Assembly: GCA_002007465.1 (NCBI GenBank)
Contig: LNAC01000231.1
Span: forward strand, 2,454,843 to 2,518,842
Length of the DNA: 64,000 bases
Source of the DNA: Ailurus styani
Taxonomy: Eukaryota > Chordata > Mammalia > Carnivora > Ailuridae
Direction of reading: 5' to 3'
This document shows, piece after piece, positions 12,529-24,015 of this stretch. The notes beneath the pieces are model-generated. The model was not told where the DNA came from and made no database searches. It saw only the letters and a program-made list of their open reading frames with translations. Positions within the stretch are counted from its first letter, which is position 1. Every line of letters begins with the position of its first letter. A program made the position numbers and the translations under genes.

Positions 12529-12789
12529 TGATACTAAAGATACACTTGGGCGCCTGGGTGGCTCAGTGGGTTAAAGCCTCTGCCTTTGGCTCAGCTCATG
12601 ATCTCAGGGTCCTGGGATCGAGCCCCGCATCGGGCTCTCCACTCAGTGGGGAGCCTGCTTCCTCCTCTTTCTCTGCCTGCCTCTCTGCCTACTTGTGATC
12701 TCTCTCTCTCTCTCTCTCTCTGTCAAATAAATAAATAAAATCTTAAAAAAAAGATACACTTGATCTTAGCCAAAAGGCTGAGATGTGAT
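12529..12789 (-). pseudogene. U2 snRNA 5'-end fragment, split by a SINE
   Basis: On the minus strand, starting at 12789, the sequence reads as the first 35 or so bases of U2 snRNA: two mismatched positions at the start, then ggccttttggctaagatcaagtgta-like sequence, here cagccttttggctaagatca. The upstream remainder (gatactaaagatacactt, 12530-12547) lies on the other side of an inserted SINEC. Only the 5' end of U2 is present, as expected of 3'-truncated snRNA retropseudogenes. It lacks the Sm site and 3' half and cannot be functional. Confidence 0.75.
12549..12751 (+). mobile_element. SINEC inserted into U2 fragment
   Basis: Head gggcgcctgggtggctcag, long CT run, tail aaataaataaataaaatctt. 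Target repeats agatacacttg flank it (12538-12548 and 12752-12762). Confidence 0.94.
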
Positions 12790-13439
12790 CTGATGATAAT
12801 AAAATAAAAAACTATTTAACAATTTGGTGGAAAAATTTCAGTAGATAGTCCTGATATTCTTTCTGATACATCTTAAATTTCTTTTACCCAGGTGAAATTG
12901 TTGATATTATTATACAGTTTTTCAATTTACCTTTGTAACATGTAATTTAGTCTTGTATGTTTATCCAGAGGTATTAATTAATGTCTTTTAAATGCCAGTA
13001 CTTGTAGATTTACTTTATTCTTTCTGTTGATAGAATGTCAAACTGAAAATAAAGAACTATAAATGAGCATTTATTTGAGATTAAAAATTGCAATTTAGGG
13101 AGCAGAGATTCAGATGGAAATTTAGTGTTCTCACTTGTAGGGTAAAAACAAGGGGTTTTGCAAAAAAAAGTTAAGGGGAGCAACTACGTAAGTTGAAGGA
13201 AAGGAAAAAAAAAGTTTTTCTCTAGGTGTTAAGTTAAACTACTTTGGATTTTCCATTAATCGACTACTGACTTTCTTTTCAGAAAGTCTGCAATCATCAG
13301 TCTTGCTGATTTCTCGAGCAATTTCTTGAAACAATGGCTGCTCTGCCCAGTCCAAAGGTTTTGGCCCAGTTCAAACAGCTGAGTAGGGTTGTTCTCTGCA
13401 AAGGACATTCCTGCTCTGTTTTAAAATGGCTCTAGTCAT
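12790..13439. other. Unassigned intergenic sequence
   Basis: No gene seen. May include internal or flanking sequence of the LTR-like block that follows. Confidence 0.45.
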
Positions 13440-13860
13440 GTCAATTTTTCACAATAAACTACATTGTAAGTACATACAAACCAGCCTCATAGCATGGAAA
13501 TTTTAATTGGTTATGTTAAAAAGAAAACCACAGACCCAAAATGGCATCACTTAGGTTAAGGCCCCATGTCAGTAAGCCAATCAAGGCCTACACCCCAAAC
13601 TAACTGGGATTTTACCCCCCACCCCCAGGAATGTAACCTTTAACCAGTCAACATGGGAGTTTCCAGCACGAGGAAATTTACTGATAGGCTCCTCCCATTC
13701 CTATTAGGAGGACATTTCCTAAAACAATGGATTCTTTGCTAATAATTTTCCTTTTTCTTCTCTATCTCTACTTTTAAAAACCTTTCCTTTTCTGTAGCCC
13801 TGTGGATTTCCCCCCTACTTGCTAGATGGGATGCTGCCCAACTCATGAATCAATAATGCC
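13440..13860 (+). mobile_element. Probable LTR of an endogenous retrovirus
   Basis: The composition resembles an LTR: 'gacccaaaatggcatcacttaggttaagg', a CCCCCACCCCC tract, a C-rich downstream part and 'catgaatcaataatgcc' near the end, which could be a decayed polyadenylation signal. No flanking duplication or internal gene found. Family not identified. Confidence 0.4.
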
Positions 13861-14740
13861 AATTAGATCTTTAAAGTTCTACTTATTAATTTTTTGTTAT
13901 TTAACACTTAAGAAGTTTTATATTATTTACCATTTTATTCCCAGTATTTCACATAATGTCTGGCACAAAATAGTTGACAATAAACACTTACTAAATAAAA
14001 AAAAAATACATATATCTGCAATAGGAAACCTTTTCCTTTAGGTCAAAATATATATAACTTTAAATTCTGAGAGACATTATCACATGGAACTTGAGGAAGG
14101 ATGTGTATACTACTACCCTTACTGATTAATTTGCACACCCTAACAGTTCTGAGCAATGCTATTATAAAGTGTTATAATCTTTACTGTTCTGATAAAATAA
14201 AATTTTAATTGTTTTATTTTTTATTTTCCTTTTAGTAAGCTTAACAACCTTTGCAAATGATTTTCAGCCAGTTCCTCTCTCCTGATTAAGTTAGCAAGAT
14301 ATTACAAAGCTAACATAAGAGACATGACACAGAGCAACAGACTTTTAGTCAATGTTTTGGCCAATTCTGGTCTATATGTCATGGGAGATGGTGAGAAGAT
14401 AGAGGGGGCAAATGGATTAGGCACAGATTGAGTGAGTTGCCCACTAATGATATATTTCAAATTCTGCTGATAAACTACTCTCCCTATGGAAATTTAATGT
14501 ACAAACAGACCACAAGCCAAGGATGGGTGCTCCACTGACAGACTTTCAGTTCACAACATGGTGGCATCGTGTATCGCTCACAGAAGATTGCTGGCTAGGA
14601 CAAAACCCAAAAATCAGGGAGAGTAATAAATACTCTGCTACTGTGGAGTTACTTGCCACTCACTAAGAACAGCAGATACCAGAAACATGGACTCAAGAGA
14701 CCCTATCGTGGACACTTACAGCTCTGTGTTGATCTAAATC
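13861..14740. other. Unassigned AT-rich intergenic sequence
   Basis: No gene or confident repeat. Confidence 0.5.
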
Positions 14741-14741
14741 A

Positions 14742-14925
14742 GTGGTTCTCAATGAGGGGCAATTTTGCTAAGTAAGGGACATTTGGCAAAGCCATACCTG
14801 AAAGAGAGGGTGCTATTGCCATCTAGTGAGCAGAAGCCAGGGATGCAGCTAAGTATCCCATAGTGCACAGGACAGCACCCCACAATGTCAATAATGCCAA
14901 GGTTGAGAAACTCTGATCTAGATGA
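14742..14925 (+). mobile_element. hAT-Charlie DNA transposon relic (MER20-like)
   Basis: Runs from 'agtggttctcaatgaggggcaattttgc' through 'gggacatttggcaaagc', 'catctagtgagcagaagccaggg' and 'cacaggacagcacccc' to 'ccaaggttgagaaactctg'. The ends form the expected imperfect inverted repeat. Name from memory. Confidence 0.85.
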
Positions 14926-16640
14926 AGAAAAGCTAGCAAGTTCACTCAATGGTATCTCTTTTTAAAAGAATGTCAACAATCCCATCAATAAAATGAACCC
15001 TGAGTTTTTTTGCTTGTTCATGCTAGACAAAGCATACTCCAGTAAGGAACCCTAAGTGGCCCTCTGAAGGGGAGAAGTAACCTATCAAGAGAGAAACAGA
15101 AAATTTATTGTGGTTAGGCTAGTTAAAGGATTGAAACTTGGGCCCAGAAAAGGGTAGGTGTTTGTATATAGATCTGTACATGATTAGTTAAAACACATCT
15201 TATTGGTCATTTTCTTAGTGTTCTCCTTATGCTCTTTTTTTCTGTCCCAGGATCCCATTTAGAATTACAATTACTTGGCATATCTCCAAGATGCTCTTGA
15301 CTGCAATAATTTCTTAGGCTTTCACTACTTTTGCTGACTGCAAAGGTTTTGAGGAATACTGGTCAGATATTTTGCAGAATGTTTTTCAGTTGAGGTCTGT
15401 ATGATATTTTTCTCACGGTTAGACTAAGATTATGGGTTTTGGGGAAGATCACGTAGATACAGTATCACTCTCAGAGTTCATATCAAGTGTACATACTATC
15501 AGCATGACATCACTGTTGGTGTTAACTTTGATCAGGTGGCTGAGGTCAGATCTGTGAGGTTTCTCCATTGTAAAATTACTCTTTTTCTCCCTTTCCATAT
15601 TGTTCTCTTTGGAAAGAGTCATCATGCACAGCCCACACTTATGGTGGGGAGTTATTTATGCAATCATTTGTTTATATCAGTATGGACTCATTAATATTTG
15701 CTTCATATTTTGGATTTAATCCAATACTTTGCTATCTTTCTCTTTTTTTCTCAAATTGTTCCAACTTTCACTACAGAGAACTCTTCCAATTGGCTCCTAT
15801 GCCTCTTTGACATATCTACATCATTGCGTTTCATGATTTATGCAGTGTTTTTCTGCTCTTGGTTTTGTATGTTTTGTTTTACGAGGGGGTGGTGGTGGTT
15901 GGAGCACTTCCTTGTTTTCAGGCACCACGTAATGCTCCAGGCTTACCATGTATGTTTCTTACCCCAGTCTTAGAATCAGCCATTCCACCAAGAAGCCACG
16001 ATTCCTTGTACTGAAGGACTGAATTAGAAATCAAGATGTGGGCTCTGGGTGTGCTCTTTACTACCAAGCTTCTAGGCATTCTCAGCTGACAGATCAGGAA
16101 AAATAATGTATATATATACTAACACATGTTTCTACAAATGTTTCTATAAATAGCCACCTGTATCTATGTGAAACTAAACATGAGTTCATACTGATGTCTC
16201 CACCTCTGATCTATGACAACATACACTTATTCCAGCCTTCTTCCTTAGCTTGTCTACAATCATTACAAAAGTGAGAAACCTAAATCCCACTATCCACCAT
16301 TCATTTAATTAATTATTCAATTCCAGCATACATGCAGTGATTTTAGAATTGCTAGCCCATATCCCCATGGGAAGTAATGTTGCCAACTAGAGTATAGTGT
16401 TCATATACTAGTGGAGGCTGAAGGTCTCCACTCATTCCCACAGTGACTTAGGTTAGCACCCTTTGTCCTCATACCCTTCAGTTAGAGTATTCATAATTCT
16501 GTAATGTCACAGTGTGCATTCCATCCTGGGGTCTCCCAAACTTCTAAGCAATTTTTTAAAATTTTAATACAGTAAAAGTTTATTCTTTGTGATATGAATT
16601 TCAATGCATAGTGCAATATATTCACTATTACATTATCATA
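14926..16640. other. Unassigned intergenic sequence
   Basis: No gene. The part near 16020-16300 ('ctatgtgaaactaaacatgagttcatactgatgtctcc') has the feel of an old LINE but I cannot assign it. The frame at 15698-15973 has no recognisable motif. Confidence 0.45.
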
Positions 16641-18324
16641 CAGGATAGTTGAACCACCCTAAAACAACCTCTTGTTTCATCTATCAATCCTCCCTGCCCC
16701 CAAACTTATGGCTACGATCTGTTTACCGTTTCTATAGTTTTGCCTTTTTGAGAAATCACATAAATGGGATCACATAATATGTAGTCTATTCAGACTAGCT
16801 TCTTTCATTTATTATTAATATAAATTAGTTAATTTATTACCTATTAGTAATAGCACAGATCATCTATTTTTACAAAAAGCTTACTATGGTTCTGATTGTG
16901 ATTGCTTTGAATCCATAGTTCAAGTTCGGAAGAACTATCATTTGAGCCATAATGAACCTTCCAATGAATTAACACGGACTACCTGTCCATTTATTTTGAT
17001 CATTTTGATTCCTTTCATCGTTGTTTATGTAGTTTTCCACATACACATCCATAAATATTTTGCTAGATTTTTATACCCAAACATTTCAGTTCTTTAGTGC
17101 TGGTTTTTTTTTTTTTTTGGTATTTTTTCAATTTCTAATTTCAACTGTTTATTGGTGGAATGTAGGAAAGCAATTGACTTTTATATATTGACTTTGTATT
17201 GTACAACCTTGATATACTTGCTTAGTTCTACATAGAGAATCATGTCATCCACAGATAAAGATTTTTTCTTTTACTATCTGTATGTATTTTATTCCTTTTT
17301 CTTGTTTCATTGTGGAACTAGGACTTCCAGTAAGATGTTAAGTAGTGAAAGAGGGCATCCTTACCTTCTACCTTATCTTAGGAAGAAAATAATCTAGTTT
17401 TTCACTATTGAGTTAGCTGTAGATTTTTTTGTACATATCCTTTATCAAGTTAAGGAGTTCCCCCTGTGTTCCTAGTTTGCTGACAGCTTTAGCATGAATG
17501 GGTATTGAACTTTGTCAAATGTTTTTTCTGTATCTGTTGATATGACATATGATTTTTTCTTTTTTTAGCCTATTGATGTAATTATTGCATTAATTGATTT
17601 TAGAATGTTGAACCAGCTTTGCATTTCTGGAATGGACACCACTTTGTAATGACATATTATTCTCTTTATGTATTGTTGGATTTGATTTGTTAATATTTTG
17701 TTTAGGATTTTTCTGTCTGTGTTCTTGAGAAACATTATTCAGTAGGCTTTTTTCCCCTAGTAGTGTCTCCTTGGTATTGAGGTAATGCTGACATCATAAA
17801 ATGAATTGGGAAATGTTCCCTTTTCTATTATTTTTGGGAAGAGATTATGGAGAATTGCTGTTATTTCTTTGTTAATATTTGAATAGAATTTGCCTGTGAG
17901 ACCATCTAGATCTTTTTCTTTTTTGAAAGATTTAAATTATGAAGTTAATTTCTTTAGTATGTACAGGGATATTAAGGTTATGCTTCTCTCCTTGAGTGAA
18001 CTTTGGTTGTTTGCATCTTTTAAGAAATTGGTGCACTTAATTTAGTTATCAAACTTGGGGGAAGAGTTATTCATACTATCTTCTCTTTGTTCTTTGAATG
18101 TCCACGGGATCAGTGGTGATGATCCTCTTTCATTTGTGATGTGGTGATTCATAGCTCCTCTCTCTCTTTTTTCTTTTTTCTTCTTCCTTTTTATTTTTTT
18201 CGGTTCTTAGTTAATCTTACTAGAGGTTTATCTATTTTATTAATCTTTTCAAAAGGCTTTCATTTATTTTCTCTATTCTTTATTTTCAAATTTTAAAGTT
18301 TTGTTTTTATTTTTATTATTATTT
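16641..18324 (-). mobile_element. L1 ORF2/3' region, reverse sense
   Basis: Read on the minus strand this is L1 ORF2 reverse transcriptase sequence: 'gatgccctctttcactacttaac' and 'ggtgtccattccagaaatgc', ending near 18230 in 'aaacctctagtaagattaac'. The 5'-most part (16641-16800) resembles an L1M4/ME 3' UTR. Full of stops. Confidence 0.75.
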
Positions 18325-18517
18325 TTTAAGATTTTATTTATTTATTTGACACAGAGAGGGAGAGATCACAAGTAGGCAGAGAGGCAGGCAGAGAGAGAGG
18401 AGAAAGCAGGCTCCCCGCTGAGCAGGGAGCCCCATGCGGGGCTCGATCCCAGGACCCTGAGATCATGACCTGAGCTGAAGGCAGAGGCTTTAACCCACTG
18501 AGCCACCCAGGTGCCCC
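18325..18517 (-). mobile_element. SINEC
   Basis: ttaagattttatttatttatttgaca, long purine tract, head ending ccacccaggtgcccc. Flanked by ctttttattattttt-like repeats. Confidence 0.93.
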
Positions 18518-18529
18518 TCTTTTTATTAT

Positions 18530-19095
18530 TTTTGTACATAGCAAATTTAAAATCTAAATTGCAGACAAACTATGTTCTCAGACCACAATGGAATTAAAGT
18601 AGATATAATAACATAAAGTTGACTGGAAAACCCCCAAACATCTGAAGATTAAAAAGCAAACTTCTAAATAACATGGAGGTCAAACAAAAAGACTCAAAAG
18701 AAATTAAAATATATTTTGGATTAAACTGAAATAAAAATACAGCTAATGGAAATTAATAATAAAAATGGTGCTTAGAAGATAATTTATAGCTTTAAATGTA
18801 TATATTATAAAAAATGAAATTAGAAAAATTCAAAATTAATAACCTATAATTCTACTTAAGAAAACTAGAGAAAGATGACAAAATTATATTTAAGACACTA
18901 GAAGTAAGGAAATAATGAAAATGAGAGTATAAACTTAAATAGCTGAAAATGGGAAAACAATATTAAAAAAAAGCAAAAATAATAGCTGGTTCTCTGGAAA
19001 GATCCCTAAAACCCATAAACCTCTAGCAAGACTGGCCAAGACAAAACTAAAGGGTAAATTCCCAGCAATATCAATAACTTTTAAAAATATCTTTA
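18530..19095 (+). mobile_element. L1 ORF2 fragment, forward sense
   Basis: Contains 'gttctcagaccacaatggaattaaa', 'cttctaaataacatgg', 'atagctggttctctggaaagatcc' and 'aaacctctagcaagactggcc', the region just upstream of the reverse transcriptase, in order and in sense. Opposite in orientation to its neighbour. Confidence 0.8.
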
Positions 19096-19554
19096 TGTAC
19101 TCACTTTTAAAAATGTAATTCTGTTCTAAGTTTTTAAGTAAGATGAATTATATGGAATTTAAGTGATTGTAAAAGTGTTGGCCTGAATTTTAGCTTTTGG
19201 TTTCTAAATAAATTGATTTTATTTAAAGAGGCCTAACAGTATCAGATGGGCTCAAACAAGAAGACTCGCTGAGTAGTGGCAAAGATTGCTACTCCACTTC
19301 TGTATCCCCATCTTCCTAAGACATCTAAGTTCAGCTATTATAAGAAGGTATCTTTTGCTTCAGAAATCCCAGTAGTTACCCTTGGCCTCCCACAGCCTTG
19401 TTTTATGCTACCGTCCTTCCTTTGATGTACCTCAACTTCTGAACTTTCCAGTGGCTCCATAACCGGCCTACTTGGTCAGTGGCCCACAGGTGCAGCAGCC
19501 TGGACAAACGAGAAGGAAAAATAAAATAAAATAAAATAAAATAAAATAAAATAA

Positions 19555-19593
<39 letters not shown>

Positions 19594-20164
19594 ATCAGAA
19601 ACTCTACTCCACTCTTCAGATAGGGTGAGTTCCAGACGATCAGAAATTCCAGTTCCATTTTGCACATACATTTCAGACTCATAAACAAACAAACTGCCTT
19701 CCCTGCCTGTGTTTTAACTTCAATCAAATGATACTTTTTCATCTCTGATGCTGTCTGAATATTCAGGAATTAGATAACTTCAGTTCCTACTCAGAGACTA
19801 TAAAAACTTTAACACACCAGAAATTCCTAGTCATCTAAGGTATAAAGATCTTTGTATCAGTTTCTAGAAACACAGTGTTTTTCAATTCCTTTTCTGACTT
19901 CCTGGCTTTCCTAACTTTCTGGTAACCCCAGGACTGTTAATTCCCACACAGGATCAATAAAAAGAGGATCATCTTTTAGTCTAAACATGTCAGCCACAAT
20001 CTGGAATTTGATGTTAGGAAATACAGCCTAGATTGTGTATTATGTCCCCTAAGGAAACTTATCATTCCAGTTTGAGTAATAAAATCCTCTTGAAGGAAGT
20101 ATAGGTCACTGTTTTAACTTTTGATCATCAGATAAATAAATTAAATGATCTATAAGTGTGAAGT
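19096..20164. other. Unassigned sequence with one simple repeat
   Basis: No gene seen. A simple repeat sits at 19517-19595; the surrounding sequence is not recognised. The minus-strand frame at 19468-19742 is a product of the simple repeat. Confidence 0.5.
19517..19595. repeat. (AAAAT)n followed by (AAAT)n microsatellite
   Basis: About six to seven aaaat units then about eleven aaat units. Confidence 0.95.
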
Positions 20165-21218
20165 TGTAGACAAGGAAGTGGAACTCACCCAATCAGAGCA
20201 GAAGAAAGAAAAAAGAAATGAAAAACAGTAAAGATAGCTTAAGGGGCCTATGGCACAATATCAAGTGGACAAACATTTGCATTATAAGGCTCCTAGAAGG
20301 AGAAGAAAAAGAAATGGACAGGAAACTTATTTGAAGAAATAATGGCTGAAAACTTCCCTAACCTGGGGAAGAAAAGAGATATCCAGATCTGAGGGTCTCA
20401 GAGAGTTCCAAATAAGAGGAAGCTAAAGAGATCTACACCAAGATACATTATAGTTAAAATGTCAAAATTTAAAGACAAGAAAGGAATCTTAAAATTAGCA
20501 AGACAAAAACAACTTTTTTTATTGAAGCATAGTTGACACACAATGTTACGTTAGTTTCAGGTGTACAACATAGTGATTGTGCTAAAGAAAAATAAGAGAA
20601 CCTCTGTAAGAATAACCACAGATTTTTCAGAATACTCAGAAACCTTTCAGAAACTCTGCAGGCCAGAAAGGAGTGGAATGACATGTTCAAAATACTGAAA
20701 GAAAAAGAAAAACCTCCCAACCAAGAATACACTACCTGGCAATGCTCTCATTCAGAATAGAAATAGAAAGAGTTTTCCAAGCAAGCAAAAGCTGAAGGAG
20801 TTCATCACCAGTAAACAAGCCTTACAATAAATATTAAAGGGATTTTTTTAAGTCAAAAGGAAAGTGTGCTAATTAGTAACAAAAAAAGTGAAAGAATCTC
20901 TATAGAAAGGTAAATATATAGTAAAGACAGTAGTTTAATCACTTTTAAAGCTCATATGAAGGCTGAAGGACAAATGTAGTAAAAATAACCATGATAACAA
21001 TAATTAGCAAAGGATACACAGAATAAAAAAGATGCAAAATGTGACATCAAAAACAAAAAGTGTGGAGGGAGAGTAAAAAAGTTGAGCATTGGAATGGGAT
21101 CAAACTTGACTTTTAATCAACTTAAAATAGACTGTTATAGATATAAGTTGTTGTATCTAAGTCTCATGGTAACCACAAAACAAAAACCTAGATACACAAA
21201 AGATAAAGAGTAAGGAAT

Positions 21219-21420
21219 TGGGGCGCCTGAGTGGCTCAGTGGGTTAAAGCCTCTGCCTTCGGCTCAGGTCATGATCTCGGGGTCCTGGGATCGAGCCCCG
21301 CATCGGGCTCCCTGCTCAGCGGGGAACATGCTTCCTCCTCTCTCTCTGCCTGCCTCTCAGCCTACTTGTGATCTCTCTCTCTGTTAAATAAATAAATAAA
21401 TAAATAATCTTAAAAAGAAA
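21219..21420 (+). mobile_element. SINEC inside L1M
   Basis: Near-consensus head ggggcgcctgagtggctcag and multi-unit aaat tail. Perfect 14-base target repeats aaagagtaaggaat at 21205-21218 and 21421-21434. Confidence 0.95.
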
Positions 21421-21645
21421 AAAGAGTAAGGAATCAAAGCATCATTAATCATCAGGAAAATGCAAATCAAAACAGCAAGATATCATCTCACACCTGTTAG
21501 AATGGCGATGATCTAAAAGACAAAAAATAACAAGTGTTCACAAGGATATAGATGAAAAGGAACCCTCACGCACTATTGGTGAGAATATAAATTGGTGCAG
21601 CCTCTAAGGAAAACTGTGTGGAATTGCTTTAAAAAATTAAACATA

Positions 21646-21855
21646 GGGCGCCTGGGTGGCTCAGTGGGTTAAAGCCGCTGCCTTCGGCTCAGGTCATGAT
21701 CCCGGGGTCCTGGGATCGAGGCCCACATCGGGCTCTCTGCTTGGCAGGGAGCCTCCTTCCTCCTCTCTCTCTGCCTGCCTCTCTGCCTACTTGTGATCTG
21801 ATCTCTCTCTCTCTCTCTCTCTCTCTGTGTCAAATAAATAAATAAAATCTTAAAA
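21646..21855 (+). mobile_element. SINEC inside L1M
   Basis: Near-consensus head gggcgcctgggtggctcag, uninterrupted CT run, tail aaataaataaataaaatctt. Perfect 15-base target repeats aaaaaattaaacata at 21631-21645 and 21856-21870; a candidate recent insertion. Confidence 0.95.
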
Positions 21856-22648
21856 AAAAATTAAACATAGAACCACCATATGATTCAGCAGTTCTACTTG
21901 TGGGTATTTATTTGAAGAAAATGAAAACACTAACTCAAAAAGATATATGCACCCCATGTTCACTACAACATTGTTTATAATAACCAAGGTATAAAAACAA
22001 CTTAAATGCCCATCACTGGATGAGTAGATAAGCAAATTTTGTGTGTGTATGTATACACACAATACTACACAATAGGACATTATTCACCCATAAAAAAGAA
22101 TGAAATCTTTTCATTTACAGCAACATGGATGGATCTCAAGGGAGTAAGTCAGTAAAAGAAATACAAATACAAATACTATATGATCTCTCTCATATATAGA
22201 AACAAACAAACAAAAAACAAGGTTACAGAGGATGGACTAATAGTTACCAAAGGCAGGGGTCGGAGGGGTGGAAGAAATGAGTGAGGGGTTACTAAATATT
22301 AAAAAATAAAAAATAAAGTGTTCTAGAGGAGAAAAATAAAATACATACGTGGACTAGGATTTAATTTCTTAACATCTTGAATCAACAGTTACCCTCCCTG
22401 CCTTTTTCCCTCTCCCAGCAGCCAATGGATCATGATAATCAGCTTTAAATAATAAGGAAGCACTTTGAGAGGAGGGAGAGTTTTGAATTTTAGAACAGGA
22501 GGTGACACGAAATATCATATAACCCAAACACTCATTTCATGAAACTGAGGCGCAGGCCAGAAACATGATTTGCCCCAAATTACACATTGGTTTGGAAATG
22601 GAACTACTAGGTAGAAAGTTTAGACATGAGCGGGAGAGGACCGAGGAG

Positions 22649-23185
22649 GATGAGATGGGGTCAGCCTCCTTGGCAGACCACACCTACTGGGCAGAAGCCC
22701 TCCTCAGAACTGGCCTCGGCTGTGGTCACCAACATCCTGACAACCAGGATGTAAGCAACCATAGGGACTTCCCGGAAGGATGGACATGCTCGGAAAGAAC
22801 CTTCAGGTATCCTGAGGGGACCTCTTGGCATTAACATAAAACTACTGTGCCATTTACATTGCGGTTTGCCTCCCTTCCCCTGGGGTATTCGAGATGGGAA
22901 TATGCCATGGGAAAATGGCAGGCCAGCACAAGCACCCTGCGAAAAGGAATCCCCTGTCAATCATGGAAGGGAGGAAACCTGAGAAACCTCCGCCCATCAA
23001 GGGTCTATATAAAACTGGAAAACAAAAGGAGAGCGCATTTGCCATCGGCAGGGCCGCCGGCTATGCCTTCCTGAGAGTCTACTTCCGCTTCCATCAATAA
23101 AGCCTCTTTGCTGCTTCACTGTCACTATTTCTCAACTGAGTTCTTTCCTTCGAGAAGACAAGAAATGAGGACCCAACTCAACTCT
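22649..23185 (+). mobile_element. Probable solo LTR of a gammaretrovirus-like ERV
   Basis: Looks like an LTR with its own promoter: a GC-richer U3, a TATA box tatataaaa at 23006-23014, and a polyadenylation signal aataaa at 23096-23101 followed by a T/C-rich segment. The spacing of about 90 bases between TATA and AATAAA suits a short R region. The boundaries are estimated; no flanking duplication or internal retroviral frame was found. The several 60-100 codon frames here have no known homology. Confidence 0.6.
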
Positions 23186-23802
23186 GTAAGGAACCATGCC
23201 TTAAATGCAAATATTATAGTTCTTTCATCCGGTACATTTGTTTGCAAGAGACATTCCCTACTTTAAAAAGCTGTGAATAAATCAGGTGTGAATAAATCAG
23301 GAAAGTGAGCTAGAGATGCTTTGGGCCATTCGGAACAAGAAACAATTCTAGGGAACACATGGGCCTTTCCACCCGCAGAGTGGCCCCACCGGAGAGGCAA
23401 CCTGCCAGCAGGGGGCACACAGCTCCCTTCTTGAAAGGAATTTCCAGCGGCCTGAGACGTTACAAAATGGTGAATCTTACGACCAAGGGCTGTGATATTG
23501 AAGACTACTGATTTAGGGACTTTGTAGAATTGTGAGATATTAAGTTCAGTTTGAAGCTGGAGAAGAGCTGATGACATTTGGATAACACCTTAGTCATATG
23601 TCAGCCTTAGTGTGATTGAAAACATAGGAGCTAGGGTAAATCTCCAGGCTGTTCAGGGCAAAGATGTCAAACCAAGTATTCAGTCCCTGAAAATGCCTCT
23701 CATACTATCACATATTTAACATAGGTTCACAATAGTGAGTTCATGTGAGACTGTAGTTTAGAGAGAAAGGAGACTATGGCTAGACTTAAAGGTAGTTTGA
23801 CA
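23186..23802. other. Unassigned intergenic sequence
   Basis: No gene or confident repeat. A 14-base phrase gtgaataaatcagg is repeated at 23272 and 23286. Confidence 0.5.
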
Positions 23803-23817
23803 GATCAACCAGTTTTT

Positions 23818-24000
23818 CTTCAGAGATTTCATTTGAAAGAGAGAGAGAGAGCACAAGCAAGGGGAGAGACAGAGAGAGAGAGGGAGAAGCAGACTTCCTG
23901 CTGAGTTGGGAGCCCAACGTGGGGCTCGATCCTAGGACCCCCAGGGTCATGACCTGAGCTGAAGGTAGACACTCAACCATCTGAGCCACCCAGGTGCCCA
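23818..24000 (-). mobile_element. SINEC
   Basis: Minus-strand SINE with head ending ccacccaggtgccca. Flanked by gatcaaccagttttt (23803-23817) and gatcaaccaattttt (24001-24015), one mismatch. Confidence 0.93.
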
Positions 24001-24015
24001 GATCAACCAATTTTT

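Larger units (their letters stand above)
20165..22330 (+). mobile_element. L1M element, ORF1 part then ORF2 end, with SINE insertions
   Basis: ORF1 region ('gaagaaataatggctgaaaacttccctaacc', 'tacaccaagatacattatagttaaaatg') leads to 'cctggcaatgctctcattcagaatag' and spacer. After a SINE it resumes at ORF2 C-terminal sequence ('atcatcaggaaaatgcaaatcaaaac', 'catgttcactacaacattg', 'gatggatctcaagg'). Most of ORF2 is deleted. A 70-base piece of another L1 3' UTR in reverse sense interrupts ORF1 at about 20512-20582. Confidence 0.8.

Noticed and set aside
12752..12789. Functional U2 snRNA gene
   Set aside because: Only the 5' end of U2 is present; the Sm site, 3' half and the upstream snRNA promoter element are missing.
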